Source: Microbacteriaceae bacterium
GTDB taxonomy: Bacteria; Actinomycetota; Actinomycetes; Actinomycetales; Microbacteriaceae
DNA length: 11,635 bases
NCBI GenBank assembly: GCA_022701925.1
Contig: JAKONM010000108.1
Coordinates: 1-11,635, forward strand
Reading direction: 5' to 3'
The translations under genes and the position numbers were made by a program. Below are positions 1 through 5,974 of the stretch, one piece after another (the first letter of the stretch is position 1; every line of letters starts with the position of its first letter). Below the pieces are notes generated by a model, which was given only the letters and a program-made list of their open reading frames with translations, was not told where the DNA came from and did not search any database.

Positions 1-31
1 GGCCGGCGCCTGGCCGCCCCTCCGCGCTGAT

Positions 32-93
32 CCCGCATCTGCGGTCGCCCCGTGCGTCTGCGGCCGGTCCACCGACCGCAGATGCACGCGGGA
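32..93. repeat. Intergenic inverted repeat downstream of the acyl-CoA oxidase-like gene
   Basis: Bases 35-47 (GCATCTGCGGTCG) and 73-85 (CGACCGCAGATGC) are a perfect 13-bp inverted repeat with a 25-nt spacer. If a 4-nt bulge in the right arm is allowed, pairing extends outward to 32 and 93. A third, imperfect copy of the left-arm motif (GCGTCTGCGG) lies in the spacer at 54-63. The element ends 17 bp beyond the stop codon of the minus-strand gene at 110, so it could act as its terminator. The internal motif copy makes a dispersed intergenic repeat equally possible. There is no T-tract on the minus strand. Nothing else is visible in 1-109. Confidence 0.5.
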
Positions 94-109
94 ACCGCAC
101 ATCGGCGGG

Positions 110-2107
110 TCAGCGGGCGGCGCGGGCCTCGTCCTGCCGGGCGCGCTCGGCGCCGCCGGCGATCTTCGCGCGAAGGTGGCCCTGCTCGTAGCCGAAGGCC
201 TCCACCAGGTCGACGGCGTGCGGTCGCAGGCGCAGCAGCAGGCCGTCGAGCAGCCGGGTGACGGCGCGCGCCCGCTGCCGGCCGATCAGGCCGCGCACCA
301 GGTACCAGCCCAGCTCGCGCTCGACCGCCTGCAGCGCGAACACGTCGCGCAGCACGGCCAGCAGCGCCCTCGTCGGGGCGTGCTCCTCGGCCTCGACGAC
401 GCGGGTGAACGCCCGCCACTGCTGCAGGCGGGCGCTCGCCCGCGCCGCCTCGATCAGCTCGTGCTGGCGGGCGCCGAAGCGCCGGGCCAGCTCGTCCGGC
501 GAGGCGGAGCCGGGCCGGAGGTCCGGCGCGATCTCGGCGACCGCCACGTCCACCCGCTGCTGCAGCAGCCGCTCCTGCACGCCCGGGTCCCGCAGCGACC
601 GCGCCGCGCCCGCTCCGGTGCCTCCGTCGAGCACGCGCTGGGCGAGCGCGGTCACACCGGTCGCCCCGGCGGCGCGCTGCGCCAGCCCGGCGGCGACGAC
701 CCCGGCCGCGGCCGGCCCGGCCGACTTCAGGCGCCGGCCGTAGTCGGTCAGCAGTCGCTTGCCGACCAGCTGCAGCAGCACCGTGTTGTCGCCCTCGAAG
801 GTCGTGTAGACGTCGAGGTCGGCGTGCAGCTGCGTGATCCGGTTCTCCGCCAGGAACCCGGCACCGCCGCAGGCCTCGCGGCACTCCTGGATCGTGTCGA
901 GCGCGTGCCGCGTCGCCTCCGCCTTCGCGCCCGCCGCGAAGGTCTCCAGCGCCTGGCGCGACTCGTCCGTGTCCTCCTCGCCGGTGAAGACGCGGTGGAA
1001 GTCGGTCAGCAGCTCCTCCTGGTTGAAGGCGGCCGCGTACACCCCCGCCAGACGGGTCAGCAGGCGGCGCTGGTGCCGGGGGTAGTCCAGCAGCACCTGC
1101 TCGGCGCCTCCCGCGTCGGCGAACTGGCGGCGCTGGTCGCCGTAGGTGATCGCGATCTGCAGCGCCATCTTCGCGCCGGAGTTCGCGGCGCCCGCCAGGG
1201 AGACGCGGCCCTGCACCAGCGTGCCGAGCATCGTGAAGAAGCGACGCCCCGGGCTGGCGATCGGCGAGGAGTAGGCGCCGTCGGGCGCCACGTCGCCGTA
1301 GCGGTTCAGCAGGTCCGTGCGCGGCACCCGCACCCCGGTGAAGTGCAGACGGCCGTTGTCGATGCCGTTCAGGCCGCCCTTCGGGCCGTCGTCCTCCCCG
1401 CCGACCCCGGGCAGGAACCGGCCCGCCTCGTCGCGGATCGGCACGAAGAACGCGTGGACGCCGTGCCGCTCCCCCCGCGTCTCCAGCTGCGCGAACACCA
1501 CGGCCGCGCGCCCGTCCACGGCCGCGTTGCCGATGTAGTCCTTCCACGCCGCCCGGAACGGCGTCGTGATCACGAACTCCTCCGTCGAGGCGTCGTAGAC
1601 GGCGGTGGTGGCGACGGAGGCGACGTCGCTTCCGTGCCCGGTCTCCGTCATCGCGAAGCCGCCCGGCGTGCGCAGCTCGATCGCGTCGGCCAGGAACCGC
1701 TCGTGGTGGGTGCGCGTGCCCAGGTGCAGGATCGCCGCGGCGAACAGGCCCCACTGCACGCCCGCCTTGATCTGCAGGGAGGGGTCCGCCGTCACCAGCT
1801 CCTCGAACGCCACCAGGTTGCCGCCCGCGTCGCCGGTGCCGCCGTACTCGGGCGGGAACGGCAGCCGCACGGCGCCGCCGTCGAGCAGCACCCGCAGCTG
1901 GGCGCTCACGCGCTCGCGGTGGTCCGCGACGGTCAGGTCGTCGATGCGGTGCAGCGCCGGGTCCAGGGTGCCGGCCCGGGCGGCGGCGCGGACCTCGGGC
2001 CAGCGGCCCAGCAGCGTGCGCCGGATGCGCGCGGGGTCGGGCGCGTCCTGCTCGGGGCGGGCGGGCCCCTCGACCCGCGTCCTCGTGGTCGTCTGCTGCA
2101 CCGTCAT
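110..2107 (-). CDS. Acyl-CoA oxidase-like flavoprotein (acyl-CoA dehydrogenase superfamily)
   Basis: A 665-residue FAD enzyme predicted to oxidise an acyl-CoA to the trans-2-enoyl-CoA, the first step of beta-oxidation, in the cytoplasm. The N-terminal helical domain (about 25-145) is followed by the beta-domain flavin/substrate signature GFAMTETGHGSD at 150-161. The C-terminal helical part contains ACGGAGF (412-418) and YTTFEGDNTVLLQ (434-446). In acyl-CoA oxidases the Glu of the TYEGENTV-type motif is the catalytic base, here E438. Length (dehydrogenases are usually about 380-400 residues) and this motif favour the acyl-CoA oxidase branch, with an extra C-terminal domain from about 460 to 665. 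The true electron acceptor (O2 or ETF) cannot be read from sequence. The ATG start is well supported by AGGAGGA at 2112-2118. No other beta-oxidation gene is in view, so it looks monocistronic. Family assignment is confident; substrate is unknown. Confidence 0.9.
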   Translation of the reverse strand: MTVQQTTTRTRVEGPARPEQDAPDPARIRRTLLGRWPEVRAAARAGTLDPALHRIDDLTVADHRERVSAQLRVLLDGGAVRLPFPPEYGGTGDAGGNLVAFEELVTADPSLQIKAGVQWGLFAAAILHLGTRTHHERFLADAIELRTPGGFAMTETGHGSDVASVATTAVYDASTEEFVITTPFRAAWKDYIGNAAVDGRAAVVFAQLETRGERHGVHAFFVPIRDEAGRFLPGVGGEDDGPKGGLNGIDNGRLHFTGVRVPRTDLLNRYGDVAPDGAYSSPIASPGRRFFTMLGTLVQGRVSLAGAANSGAKMALQIAITYGDQRRQFADAGGAEQVLLDYPRHQRRLLTRLAGVYAAAFNQEELLTDFHRVFTGEEDTDESRQALETFAAGAKAEATRHALDTIQECREACGGAGFLAENRITQLHADLDVYTTFEGDNTVLLQLVGKRLLTDYGRRLKSAGPAAAGVVAAGLAQRAAGATGVTALAQRVLDGGTGAGAARSLRDPGVQERLLQQRVDVAVAEIAPDLRPGSASPDELARRFGARQHELIEAARASARLQQWRAFTRVVEAEEHAPTRALLAVLRDVFALQAVERELGWYLVRGLIGRQRARAVTRLLDGLLLRLRPHAVDLVEAFGYEQGHLRAKIAGGAERARQDEARAAR

Positions 2108-2132
2108 GCGGTCCTCCTGTCCGGTGCGGGGG

Positions 2133-2138
2133 ACGCTA
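2133..2138 (-). promoter_or_regulatory. Possible -10 element for the acyl-CoA oxidase-like gene
   Basis: On the minus strand this reads TAGCGT, fitting the actinobacterial TANNNT pattern. It lies 25 bases upstream of the ATG and just ahead of the Shine-Dalgarno site. No convincing -35 is seen. This is a weak call based on pattern and position only. Confidence 0.2.
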
Positions 2139-2155
2139 ATCGCGGTGCCGGGCGT

Positions 2156-2173
2156 CCTCCAGCGGCCTGGAGG
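2156..2173. repeat. Short hairpin in the oxidase/methyltransferase intergenic gap
   Basis: CCTCCAG and CTGGAGG form a perfect 7-bp stem with a 4-nt loop (CGGC). It lies upstream of the acyl-CoA oxidase-like gene and downstream of the methyltransferase. Possible roles are a secondary terminator for the methyltransferase or a cis-regulatory site for the oxidase gene; sequence alone does not decide. Confidence 0.3.
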
Positions 2174-2190
2174 GATGCCCGAGCGGCGAC

Positions 2191-2208
2191 GGTGGTGCGC
2201 GCACCACC
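2191..2208. terminator. Perfect 18-bp palindrome after the methyltransferase (terminator or operator)
   Basis: GGTGGTGCGCGCACCACC is fully self-complementary and starts 12 bp beyond the methyltransferase stop. The position suits a transcription terminator of that gene, but there is no loop beyond the palindrome centre and no T-tract. The perfect dyad would equally suit a dimeric repressor site controlling the oxidase gene, whose start codon lies about 84 bp away. TetR/FadR-type control of fatty-acid genes is common, but no such regulator is visible here. Confidence 0.4.
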
Positions 2209-2220
2209 ACTGGTGACTTC

Positions 2221-3168
2221 CTACAAGCGCGGGCGCCCGCCGTGAGAGGTCTCCTCCTGTTCAGGGGCCGCGAACAGCACCCCGTCGTGCAGCCGGCCGC
2301 GCATCACCTCCACCGCCTGCGGGTTGCTGTCCACCAGCACGAAGCGCCGGCCCAGCTGGTGCGCGGCCACGCCGGTCGTGCCGCTGCCCGCGAAGAAGTC
2401 GAGCACCCAGTCGCCCGGCCGGCTGCTGGCCTGCACGATGCGCCGCAGCACCCCCAGCGGCTTCTGCGTGGGGTAGCCGGTCTTCTCGCTGCCGGTCGGC
2501 GAGACGATGGTGTGCCACCACACGTCGGTGGGCAGCTTGCCCACCGCGGCCTTCTCCGGCGGCACCAGTCCGGGCGCCATGTAGGGCTCGCGGTCGACCT
2601 CGGCGGAGTCGAACCAGTAGCCGTCCGGGTCCTTCACGTAGACCAGGATCGTGTCGTGCTTCGCCGGCCAGCGGCGCGCGGTGCGGGCGCCGTAGTCGTA
2701 GGCCCACACGATCTCGTTCAGGAAGCACTCGCGGCCGAACAGCGCGTCCAGCAGCACCTTGGCGTAGTGCACCTCCCGACTGTCCAGGTGCAGGTAGAGC
2801 GTCCCGTTGTCGGCGAGCAGGCGCCACGCCTCCTCGAGCCGCGGCTCGAGGAAGCCCCAGTAGTCGGCGAACTCGTCGTCGTAGCGGGTGACCAGGCCCT
2901 TCACCACGTCGTACGGCCGGCCGTGGAAGCCCATGCGTGTCCCGCCGATCGCGGCGTGCGTGGTGCGCGTGCCCTGCCGGCGCTGCACCCGCCCCGTGTT
3001 GAACGGCGGGTCCAGGTAGATCAGCGGGAACGCCCCGTCGGGCAGTGTGCGGATGAAGGCCAGGTTGTCGGCCTGCACCGCCAGGTCGGGTCCGAAGGGC
3101 CGCCACCCGGGCACCGTCGCGGCGGGGAGCTGGACCGTCACCCGTGGACCGTACGGCACGGTCGCCAT
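2221..3168 (-). CDS. Solitary beta-class DNA (adenine-N6 or cytosine-N4) methyltransferase
   Basis: A 315-residue S-adenosylmethionine-dependent DNA methyltransferase. The catalytic motif IV, YLDPPFNTG (51-59), comes early, and the AdoMet-binding motif I, DFFAGSGTTG (257-266), comes late, after PTQKP (233-237). This IV-to-I order defines the beta group. DPPF is the active-site tetrapeptide of amino-methyltransferases (N6-A or N4-C). The segment LADNGTLYLHLDSREVHY (118-135) fits the usual region after the catalytic loop. The open frame continues far upstream to 3918, but those residues are low complexity and antisense to a better gene, so ATG 3168 was chosen. An in-frame GTG four codons upstream is an alternative; neither has a strong Shine-Dalgarno. 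No restriction endonuclease or specificity subunit adjoins it, so it is an orphan enzyme, possibly with an epigenetic or host-protective role. Target sequence is unknown. Confidence 0.88.
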   Translation of the reverse strand: MATVPYGPRVTVQLPAATVPGWRPFGPDLAVQADNLAFIRTLPDGAFPLIYLDPPFNTGRVQRRQGTRTTHAAIGGTRMGFHGRPYDVVKGLVTRYDDEFADYWGFLEPRLEEAWRLLADNGTLYLHLDSREVHYAKVLLDALFGRECFLNEIVWAYDYGARTARRWPAKHDTILVYVKDPDGYWFDSAEVDREPYMAPGLVPPEKAAVGKLPTDVWWHTIVSPTGSEKTGYPTQKPLGVLRRIVQASSRPGDWVLDFFAGSGTTGVAAHQLGRRFVLVDSNPQAVEVMRGRLHDGVLFAAPEQEETSHGGRPRL

Positions 3169-3219
3169 CCTGACCGGCACCCCGTCAATGCGGGCTGTCG
3201 GGCGCCGCCTCGGCGTCCC

Positions 3220-3225
3220 TACCGT
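3220..3225 (+). promoter_or_regulatory. Putative -10 hexamer for the secreted FnIII-like gene
   Basis: TACCGT at this position fits the TANNNT actinobacterial -10 pattern and lies 28 bp ahead of the GTG start, within the 85-bp divergent gap. The same hexamer, TACCGT, precedes the acidic-protein gene at 8543-8548. No good -35 is seen. Confidence 0.3.
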
Positions 3226-3253
3226 GGTCGCACCCGACCCAGGCTGGAGCGCC

Positions 3254-4090
3254 GTGCCCATCTCGCGCCCGATCGCCGGTGCCCTCGCGGCCCTGGCGAC
3301 CGCCGTCGCCGTCGCGCTGCCCGCGCAGGCCGGCCTCGCCGCCACCGCCTCGTTCCCGAGCGACGGCCTGCTGGGCGGTCGCCTCGTCTCCGTCGGACCC
3401 GCGCGGCCGTCGCCGCTGCCGTCCCCGCAGCAGTCGTCGCCGTCGTCGCAGCAGGCCCGGCAGCAGGAGCCGGCCCCCGCGCCGATGGACGACCGAGCCT
3501 CCTCGGCCGCCTCCTCGTCGGCGCCCTCCGCGCCTGCCTCCGAGGACGACCGGGCGTCCTCGACCGCCGCACCCTCGGCCCCCGACGGAGAGGAGGAGGT
3601 CGACCCGTCCGACGACGTGCAGGTCGTCGACGGCACGGACGCCGTGGAGGACGACGCCGGCGGGGCGGACGGCGACCCGGGCGCCGCATCCCGTCGGGAG
3701 GATCGTCCGACCGGGCGCTGGGCCCGTGTGGCCGGCCCCGTCGGCGTCCGCGTGAAGTCGCTGACCGGAGCCGGTGCGAGGGTCACGTGGCGGGCCGGGG
3801 CGGGCGGCGTGCTGGCGCAGCGCTTCTCGGTCGAGCTGCGGGCGGGGCGGTCCGTGCTGCGGGCGACCACGTTCTCCAGCGCCCGGTCGGCCGTGCTCTG
3901 GGGCGTCGTGCCCGCCAAGCGCTACAGCGTGCGGGTCGTCGCCGTCGCCGCCGACGGCACCAGGAGGGCGACGTCCGGCGCGGCCTTCCGGGCGCCCGCG
4001 ACGGCTCGCCCGGCATCCCGCGCGAAGCACGCGGTCCCTGCTGTCGCGAACGCCGCGGCGCGGTCGGCGAGGGCCGCGATCCTGCGCTGA
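3254..4090 (+). CDS. Secreted low-complexity protein with FnIII-like C-terminal domain
   Basis: A 278-residue predicted exported protein of unknown function. Residues 1-26 form a signal peptide: a short n-region with one Arg, a long Ala/Val/Leu core, and ALPAQA before a likely cleavage site (an alternative is near residue 32). Residues about 48-150 are disordered, rich in Pro/Ser and then Asp/Glu, with two copies of a DDRASS...APSAP unit (79-93 and 98-110). Residues about 162-247 look like one fibronectin type III domain, with alternating strands such as VGVRVKSLTG, ARVTWRAG, RFSVELRAG and RYSVRVVAVAADG. A basic Ala/Arg tail ends the protein; no LPXTG or membrane anchor is seen. The GTG start has GGAG at 3246-3249. 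An in-frame ATG at 3188 is possible but would spoil the signal peptide. It is divergent from the methyltransferase. FnIII domains usually mediate binding or act as spacers. Confidence 0.65.
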   Translation: MPISRPIAGALAALATAVAVALPAQAGLAATASFPSDGLLGGRLVSVGPARPSPLPSPQQSSPSSQQARQQEPAPAPMDDRASSAASSSAPSAPASEDDRASSTAAPSAPDGEEEVDPSDDVQVVDGTDAVEDDAGGADGDPGAASRREDRPTGRWARVAGPVGVRVKSLTGAGARVTWRAGAGGVLAQRFSVELRAGRSVLRATTFSSARSAVLWGVVPAKRYSVRVVAVAADGTRRATSGAAFRAPATARPASRAKHAVPAVANAAARSARAAILR

Positions 4091-4108
4091 CACGGCCGCC
4101 GCGCAGTC

Positions 4109-4146
4109 GAAGAAGGGGCCCCACCGGTCGGTGGAGCCCCTTCTTC
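4109..4146. terminator. Strong bidirectional hairpin terminator
   Basis: The arms 4109-4125 and 4130-4146 pair over 17 bp with a single C/A mismatch and a 4-nt loop. The outer GAAGAA/TTCTTC ends give A-rich and T-rich flanks in both directions. It lies 18 bp after the stop of the plus-strand secreted protein gene and 16 bp after the 3' end of the minus-strand tRNA-Arg, so it probably terminates both. Confidence 0.85.
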
Positions 4147-4162
4147 TCGCTGTCTCAACGAG

Positions 4163-4235
4163 CGCGCCCGGAGGGACTCGAACCCCCAACCTTCTGATCC
4201 GTAGTCAGATGCTCTATCCGTTGAGCTACGGGCGC
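4163..4235 (-). tRNA. tRNA-Arg (anticodon ACG)
   Basis: A 73-nt gene on the minus strand with a full cloverleaf. The acceptor stem is GCGCCCG/CGGGCGC with G discriminator. The D-stem is GCUC/GAGC, the anticodon stem UCUGA/UCAGA encloses the loop CUACGGA, and the T-arm has TTCGAGT. The anticodon ACG decodes arginine CGN codons after deamination of A34 to inosine. CCA is not encoded. It has its own putative promoter upstream (4260-4265) and ends at the 4109-4146 hairpin. Confidence 0.96.
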
Positions 4236-4259
4236 ATGCCGCTCGAAAGCGACCGGTCG

Positions 4260-4265
4260 ATGCTA
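4260..4265 (-). promoter_or_regulatory. Putative -10 element of tRNA-Arg
   Basis: Minus-strand TAGCAT matches TANNNT and lies 24 bases ahead of the tRNA 5' end, leaving a short leader for RNase P. The corresponding -35 region (about 4283-4288) would fall in the loop of the preceding gene's terminator and is not consensus-like. Confidence 0.4.
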
Positions 4266-4270
4266 CCAGG

Positions 4271-4300
4271 CCGCTGAGGCGGATCCGTCCGCCTCAGCGG
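4271..4300 (-). terminator. Terminator of the HHH-PHP gene
   Basis: A perfect 13-bp stem (4271-4283 with 4288-4300) encloses a 4-nt loop (TCCG). The right arm on the plus strand contains the gene's stop codon (4294-4296), so the hairpin overlaps the end of the coding region. There is no marked T-tract, as is common in high-GC actinomycetes. Confidence 0.75.
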
Positions 4301-5310
4301 CGCCCGCGGCTCCAGGCGAGCAGGTCGTCGACCGGCCAGGTCGTCACGATCCGCTCCGGCGGCACCCCGGCTGCGGCGGCGCGCTCGGCGCCCAGTCCCA
4401 GCAGGTCCAGGTGCCCGGGCGCGTGCGCGTCGGTGTCGATGCTGAACAGGCAGCCCGCCTGCAGCGCCTTCGCCAGCAGGTCGTCGGGCGGGTCCTGCCG
4501 CTCGGGGCGGGAGTTGATCTCGATCGCGACGCCGGCCTCGGCCGCGGCGGCGAAGACGCGGTCGGCGTCGAAGTCGGACTGCGGGCGGGTGCCGCGCCGC
4601 CCCTCCACGAGCCTCCCGGTGATGTGGCCGATCACGTTCGTGTGCGGGTCCGCGATCGCCGCGAGCAGGCGCATGGTGACCTCGGCGGAGTCGGCGCGCA
4701 GCCGGCTGTGCAGGCTGGCGACGACCACGTCGAGCCGGTCGAGCATCGCCGGCGTCTGGTCGAGCACGCCGTCGGCCATGACGTTCACCTCGATGCCGGG
4801 CAGCAGGCGCACCCCGTCCCGGCCGTCGAGGTCGGCGACGACCGCCAGCTGCTCGGTCAGCCGCTCGGCGGTCAGGCCGTTCGCGACCGTCAGCTCGGGG
4901 GAGTGGTCGGTGAGGGCGATGTACTCGCGCCCCAGCAGCCGCGCGGCGTCGAGCATCGCCTCGATCGGCGTGGTGCCGTCGGACCACTCGCTGTGCACGT
5001 GCAGGTCGCCGCGCAGCCGCTGGAGCAGTCGCGCGCCGTCGGGGGAGGCGGGCGTCCCGGCCTGGTCGCGCAGCCCCTGCAGGTAATCCGGCACGGCGCC
5101 GTCGAGGGCCTGGGCGATCACCTCGAGGCTGCGGCCGCCGATGCCCTTCGTCCGCTTGAGGCGCCCGTCGCCCAGCCGGTCGCGCAGGTCCTGCTCGGTC
5201 AGGTCGGCGATCGCGGTGGAGGCGCGGCGGAAGGCCTGGATGCGGAACGGCTCGGCCCGCTCGCGCTCCAGCCGGAAGGCGATCTCGGCGAGCGCGTCGT
5301 GGGGCGTCAT
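4294..5310 (-). CDS. PHP-domain phosphoesterase with N-terminal PolX-type helix-hairpin-helix domain
   Basis: A 338-residue cytoplasmic protein. Residues 1-70 resemble the 8-kDa helix-hairpin-helix domain of family X DNA polymerases (AEPFRIQAFRRAS and LKRTKGIGGRSLEVI). Residues about 100-300 form a PHP metal-dependent phosphoesterase domain: DLHVHSEWSDG (102-112), TDHS (134-137), PGIEVNV (171-177), SLHS (199-202), IGHITGR (227-233), EINSRPERQD (264-273) and IDTDAH (291-296). These supply the His/Asp/Glu ligands for a trinuclear metal site. The PHP motifs resemble those of bacterial PolX more than those of histidinol phosphatase. The polymerase palm and fingers that normally separate these domains (PolX is about 570 residues) are absent. 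Possible roles are a 3'-exonuclease or phosphatase acting on DNA; the substrate is unproven. ATG 5310 has no good Shine-Dalgarno; an in-frame TTG nine codons upstream sits too close to AGGAGG. Nothing else coding is visible in 5311-5528, which holds a CGGCAG-T-CTGCCG dyad at 5313-5325. Confidence 0.88.
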   Translation of the reverse strand: MTPHDALAEIAFRLERERAEPFRIQAFRRASTAIADLTEQDLRDRLGDGRLKRTKGIGGRSLEVIAQALDGAVPDYLQGLRDQAGTPASPDGARLLQRLRGDLHVHSEWSDGTTPIEAMLDAARLLGREYIALTDHSPELTVANGLTAERLTEQLAVVADLDGRDGVRLLPGIEVNVMADGVLDQTPAMLDRLDVVVASLHSRLRADSAEVTMRLLAAIADPHTNVIGHITGRLVEGRRGTRPQSDFDADRVFAAAAEAGVAIEINSRPERQDPPDDLLAKALQAGCLFSIDTDAHAPGHLDLLGLGAERAAAAGVPPERIVTTWPVDDLLAWSRGRR

Positions 5311-5528
5311 CGCGGCAGTCTGCCGACCGCTCCGCAACCCCTCCTGAGCGCTGCTGCGTTGAGCGTGCACCGGGCAGCGCCGGTCGGAGGGCCGAGGGTC
5401 TGAGGCTGCGGAGACGAGTGCACGACCGACGCCTGCGCAGCGGATCGAACACCGGCTCGTGACGCGGCCGCACGGCCCGACCACGAGGTCGCGTACCCGA
5501 GCGCCGTTCAGGCGTGAGGAAATGACAC

Positions 5529-5558
5529 GCCCTTCGATCCGCCTGCGGATCGAAGGGC
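5529..5558 (-). terminator. Terminator of tRNA-Ser
   Basis: A perfect 14-bp inverted repeat (5529-5542 with 5545-5558) with a 2-nt centre begins 12 bp after the 3' end of tRNA-Ser. On the minus strand it is followed by GTGTCATTTCC, a weak T-rich run. Position and strength fit an intrinsic terminator of the tRNA. Confidence 0.85.
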
Positions 5559-5570
5559 CATGAACAACTG

Positions 5571-5660
5571 CGGAGACGGTGGGATTTGAACCCACGGAAC
5601 CCTGAACGGGTTCTCCACCTTAGCAGGGTGGTGCACTCGACCGGACTATGCGACGTCTCC
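5571..5660 (-). tRNA. tRNA-Ser (anticodon GCU)
   Basis: A 90-nt class II tRNA on the minus strand. The acceptor stem is GGAGACG/CGTCTCC with G discriminator. The anticodon stem CCACC/GGTGG encloses loop CUGCUAA, giving anticodon GCU for AGC/AGU serine codons. There is a long variable arm (AGAACCC...GGGTTCC) and T-arm GTGGG/CCCAC with TTCAAAT. The long variable arm is as expected for tRNA-Ser. CCA is not encoded. Confidence 0.97.
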
Positions 5661-5670
5661 CGGCGCCAGC

Positions 5671-5676
5671 AGCATA
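5671..5676 (-). promoter_or_regulatory. Putative -10 element of tRNA-Ser
   Basis: Minus-strand TATGCT is a good -10 hexamer, separated by 10 bases from the tRNA 5' end, so transcription would begin a few bases before the mature end. The -35 region is not consensus. Confidence 0.45.
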
Positions 5677-5913
5677 GCCGCTCGCGGCTGCTTGCTGAGG
5701 GTCCGCCCTGCCGGGGTACGTGCGGGGCCCCGATCGGGGGACACTGGATTGCGGGGCGATCCGGCCCGCCGATAGATTCCTCCCGCCGAGCAGCCCTCAC
5801 GGGTCCGGCCGGGTCGATGTCGCCCACATGGTCTCCGGGGACGCACCCACGATCCCCGGTCTCGAAGTCTCATCATCCGACCGTTCGGGCCGTCGCTGGT
5901 GAGACCAGGGGGG

Positions 5914-5949
5914 CCGTCGGACTGCACATGGGTATGCAGTGCCCGACGG
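5914..5949 (-). terminator. Probable terminator of the marR-MFS operon
   Basis: CCGTCGG (5914-5920) pairs with CCGACGG (5943-5949), and CTGCA (5922-5926) with TGCAG (5935-5939). They are separated by a small asymmetric internal loop and an 8-nt apical loop. The hairpin lies 25 bp after the MFS stop codon. No T-tract follows on the minus strand. Confidence 0.5.
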
Positions 5950-5974
5950 TCCTCCGCCTTCCCGCCGGGTCGGG

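Larger units (their letters stand above)
5661..5974. other. Apparently non-coding region between tRNA-Ser and the MFS gene
   Basis: No ORF here shows family features, an appropriate ribosome site or convincing codon pattern. It contains the likely tRNA-Ser promoter at its left end and the likely MFS terminator at its right. In between, CCGGGGA/TCCCCGG (5835-5841 and 5853-5859) could form a 7-bp hairpin with an 11-nt loop. I see no further gene. Confidence 0.6.

Noticed and set aside
176..2245. Long plus-strand ORF (689 codons) antisense to the acyl-CoA oxidase-like gene
   Set aside because: The product is low complexity and Arg/Gln/Val-rich, and matches no family. It is the expected shadow of a high-GC gene on the other strand.
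3169..3918. Upstream extension of the methyltransferase reading frame
   Set aside because: The extension is Ser/Ala/Arg low complexity and antisense to the FnIII-like gene. The methyltransferase domains begin after ATG 3168.
2221..4090. Methyltransferase plus secreted protein as a restriction-modification or BREX-like defence locus
   Set aside because: No nuclease, helicase or ATPase partner is adjacent, and the neighbouring gene is an exported low-complexity protein.
2242..4197. Long plus-strand ORF (651 codons) antisense to the methyltransferase and into the secreted gene
   Set aside because: It is Arg/Gly-rich with no motif and spans two unrelated real genes and intergenic DNA, so it is an antisense artefact.
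4163..4235. tRNA-Arg as an attachment site for an integrated element to its left
   Set aside because: No duplicate of the tRNA 3' end occurs in the window, and no integrase or mobility gene is present. The adjacent genes do not look like an island.
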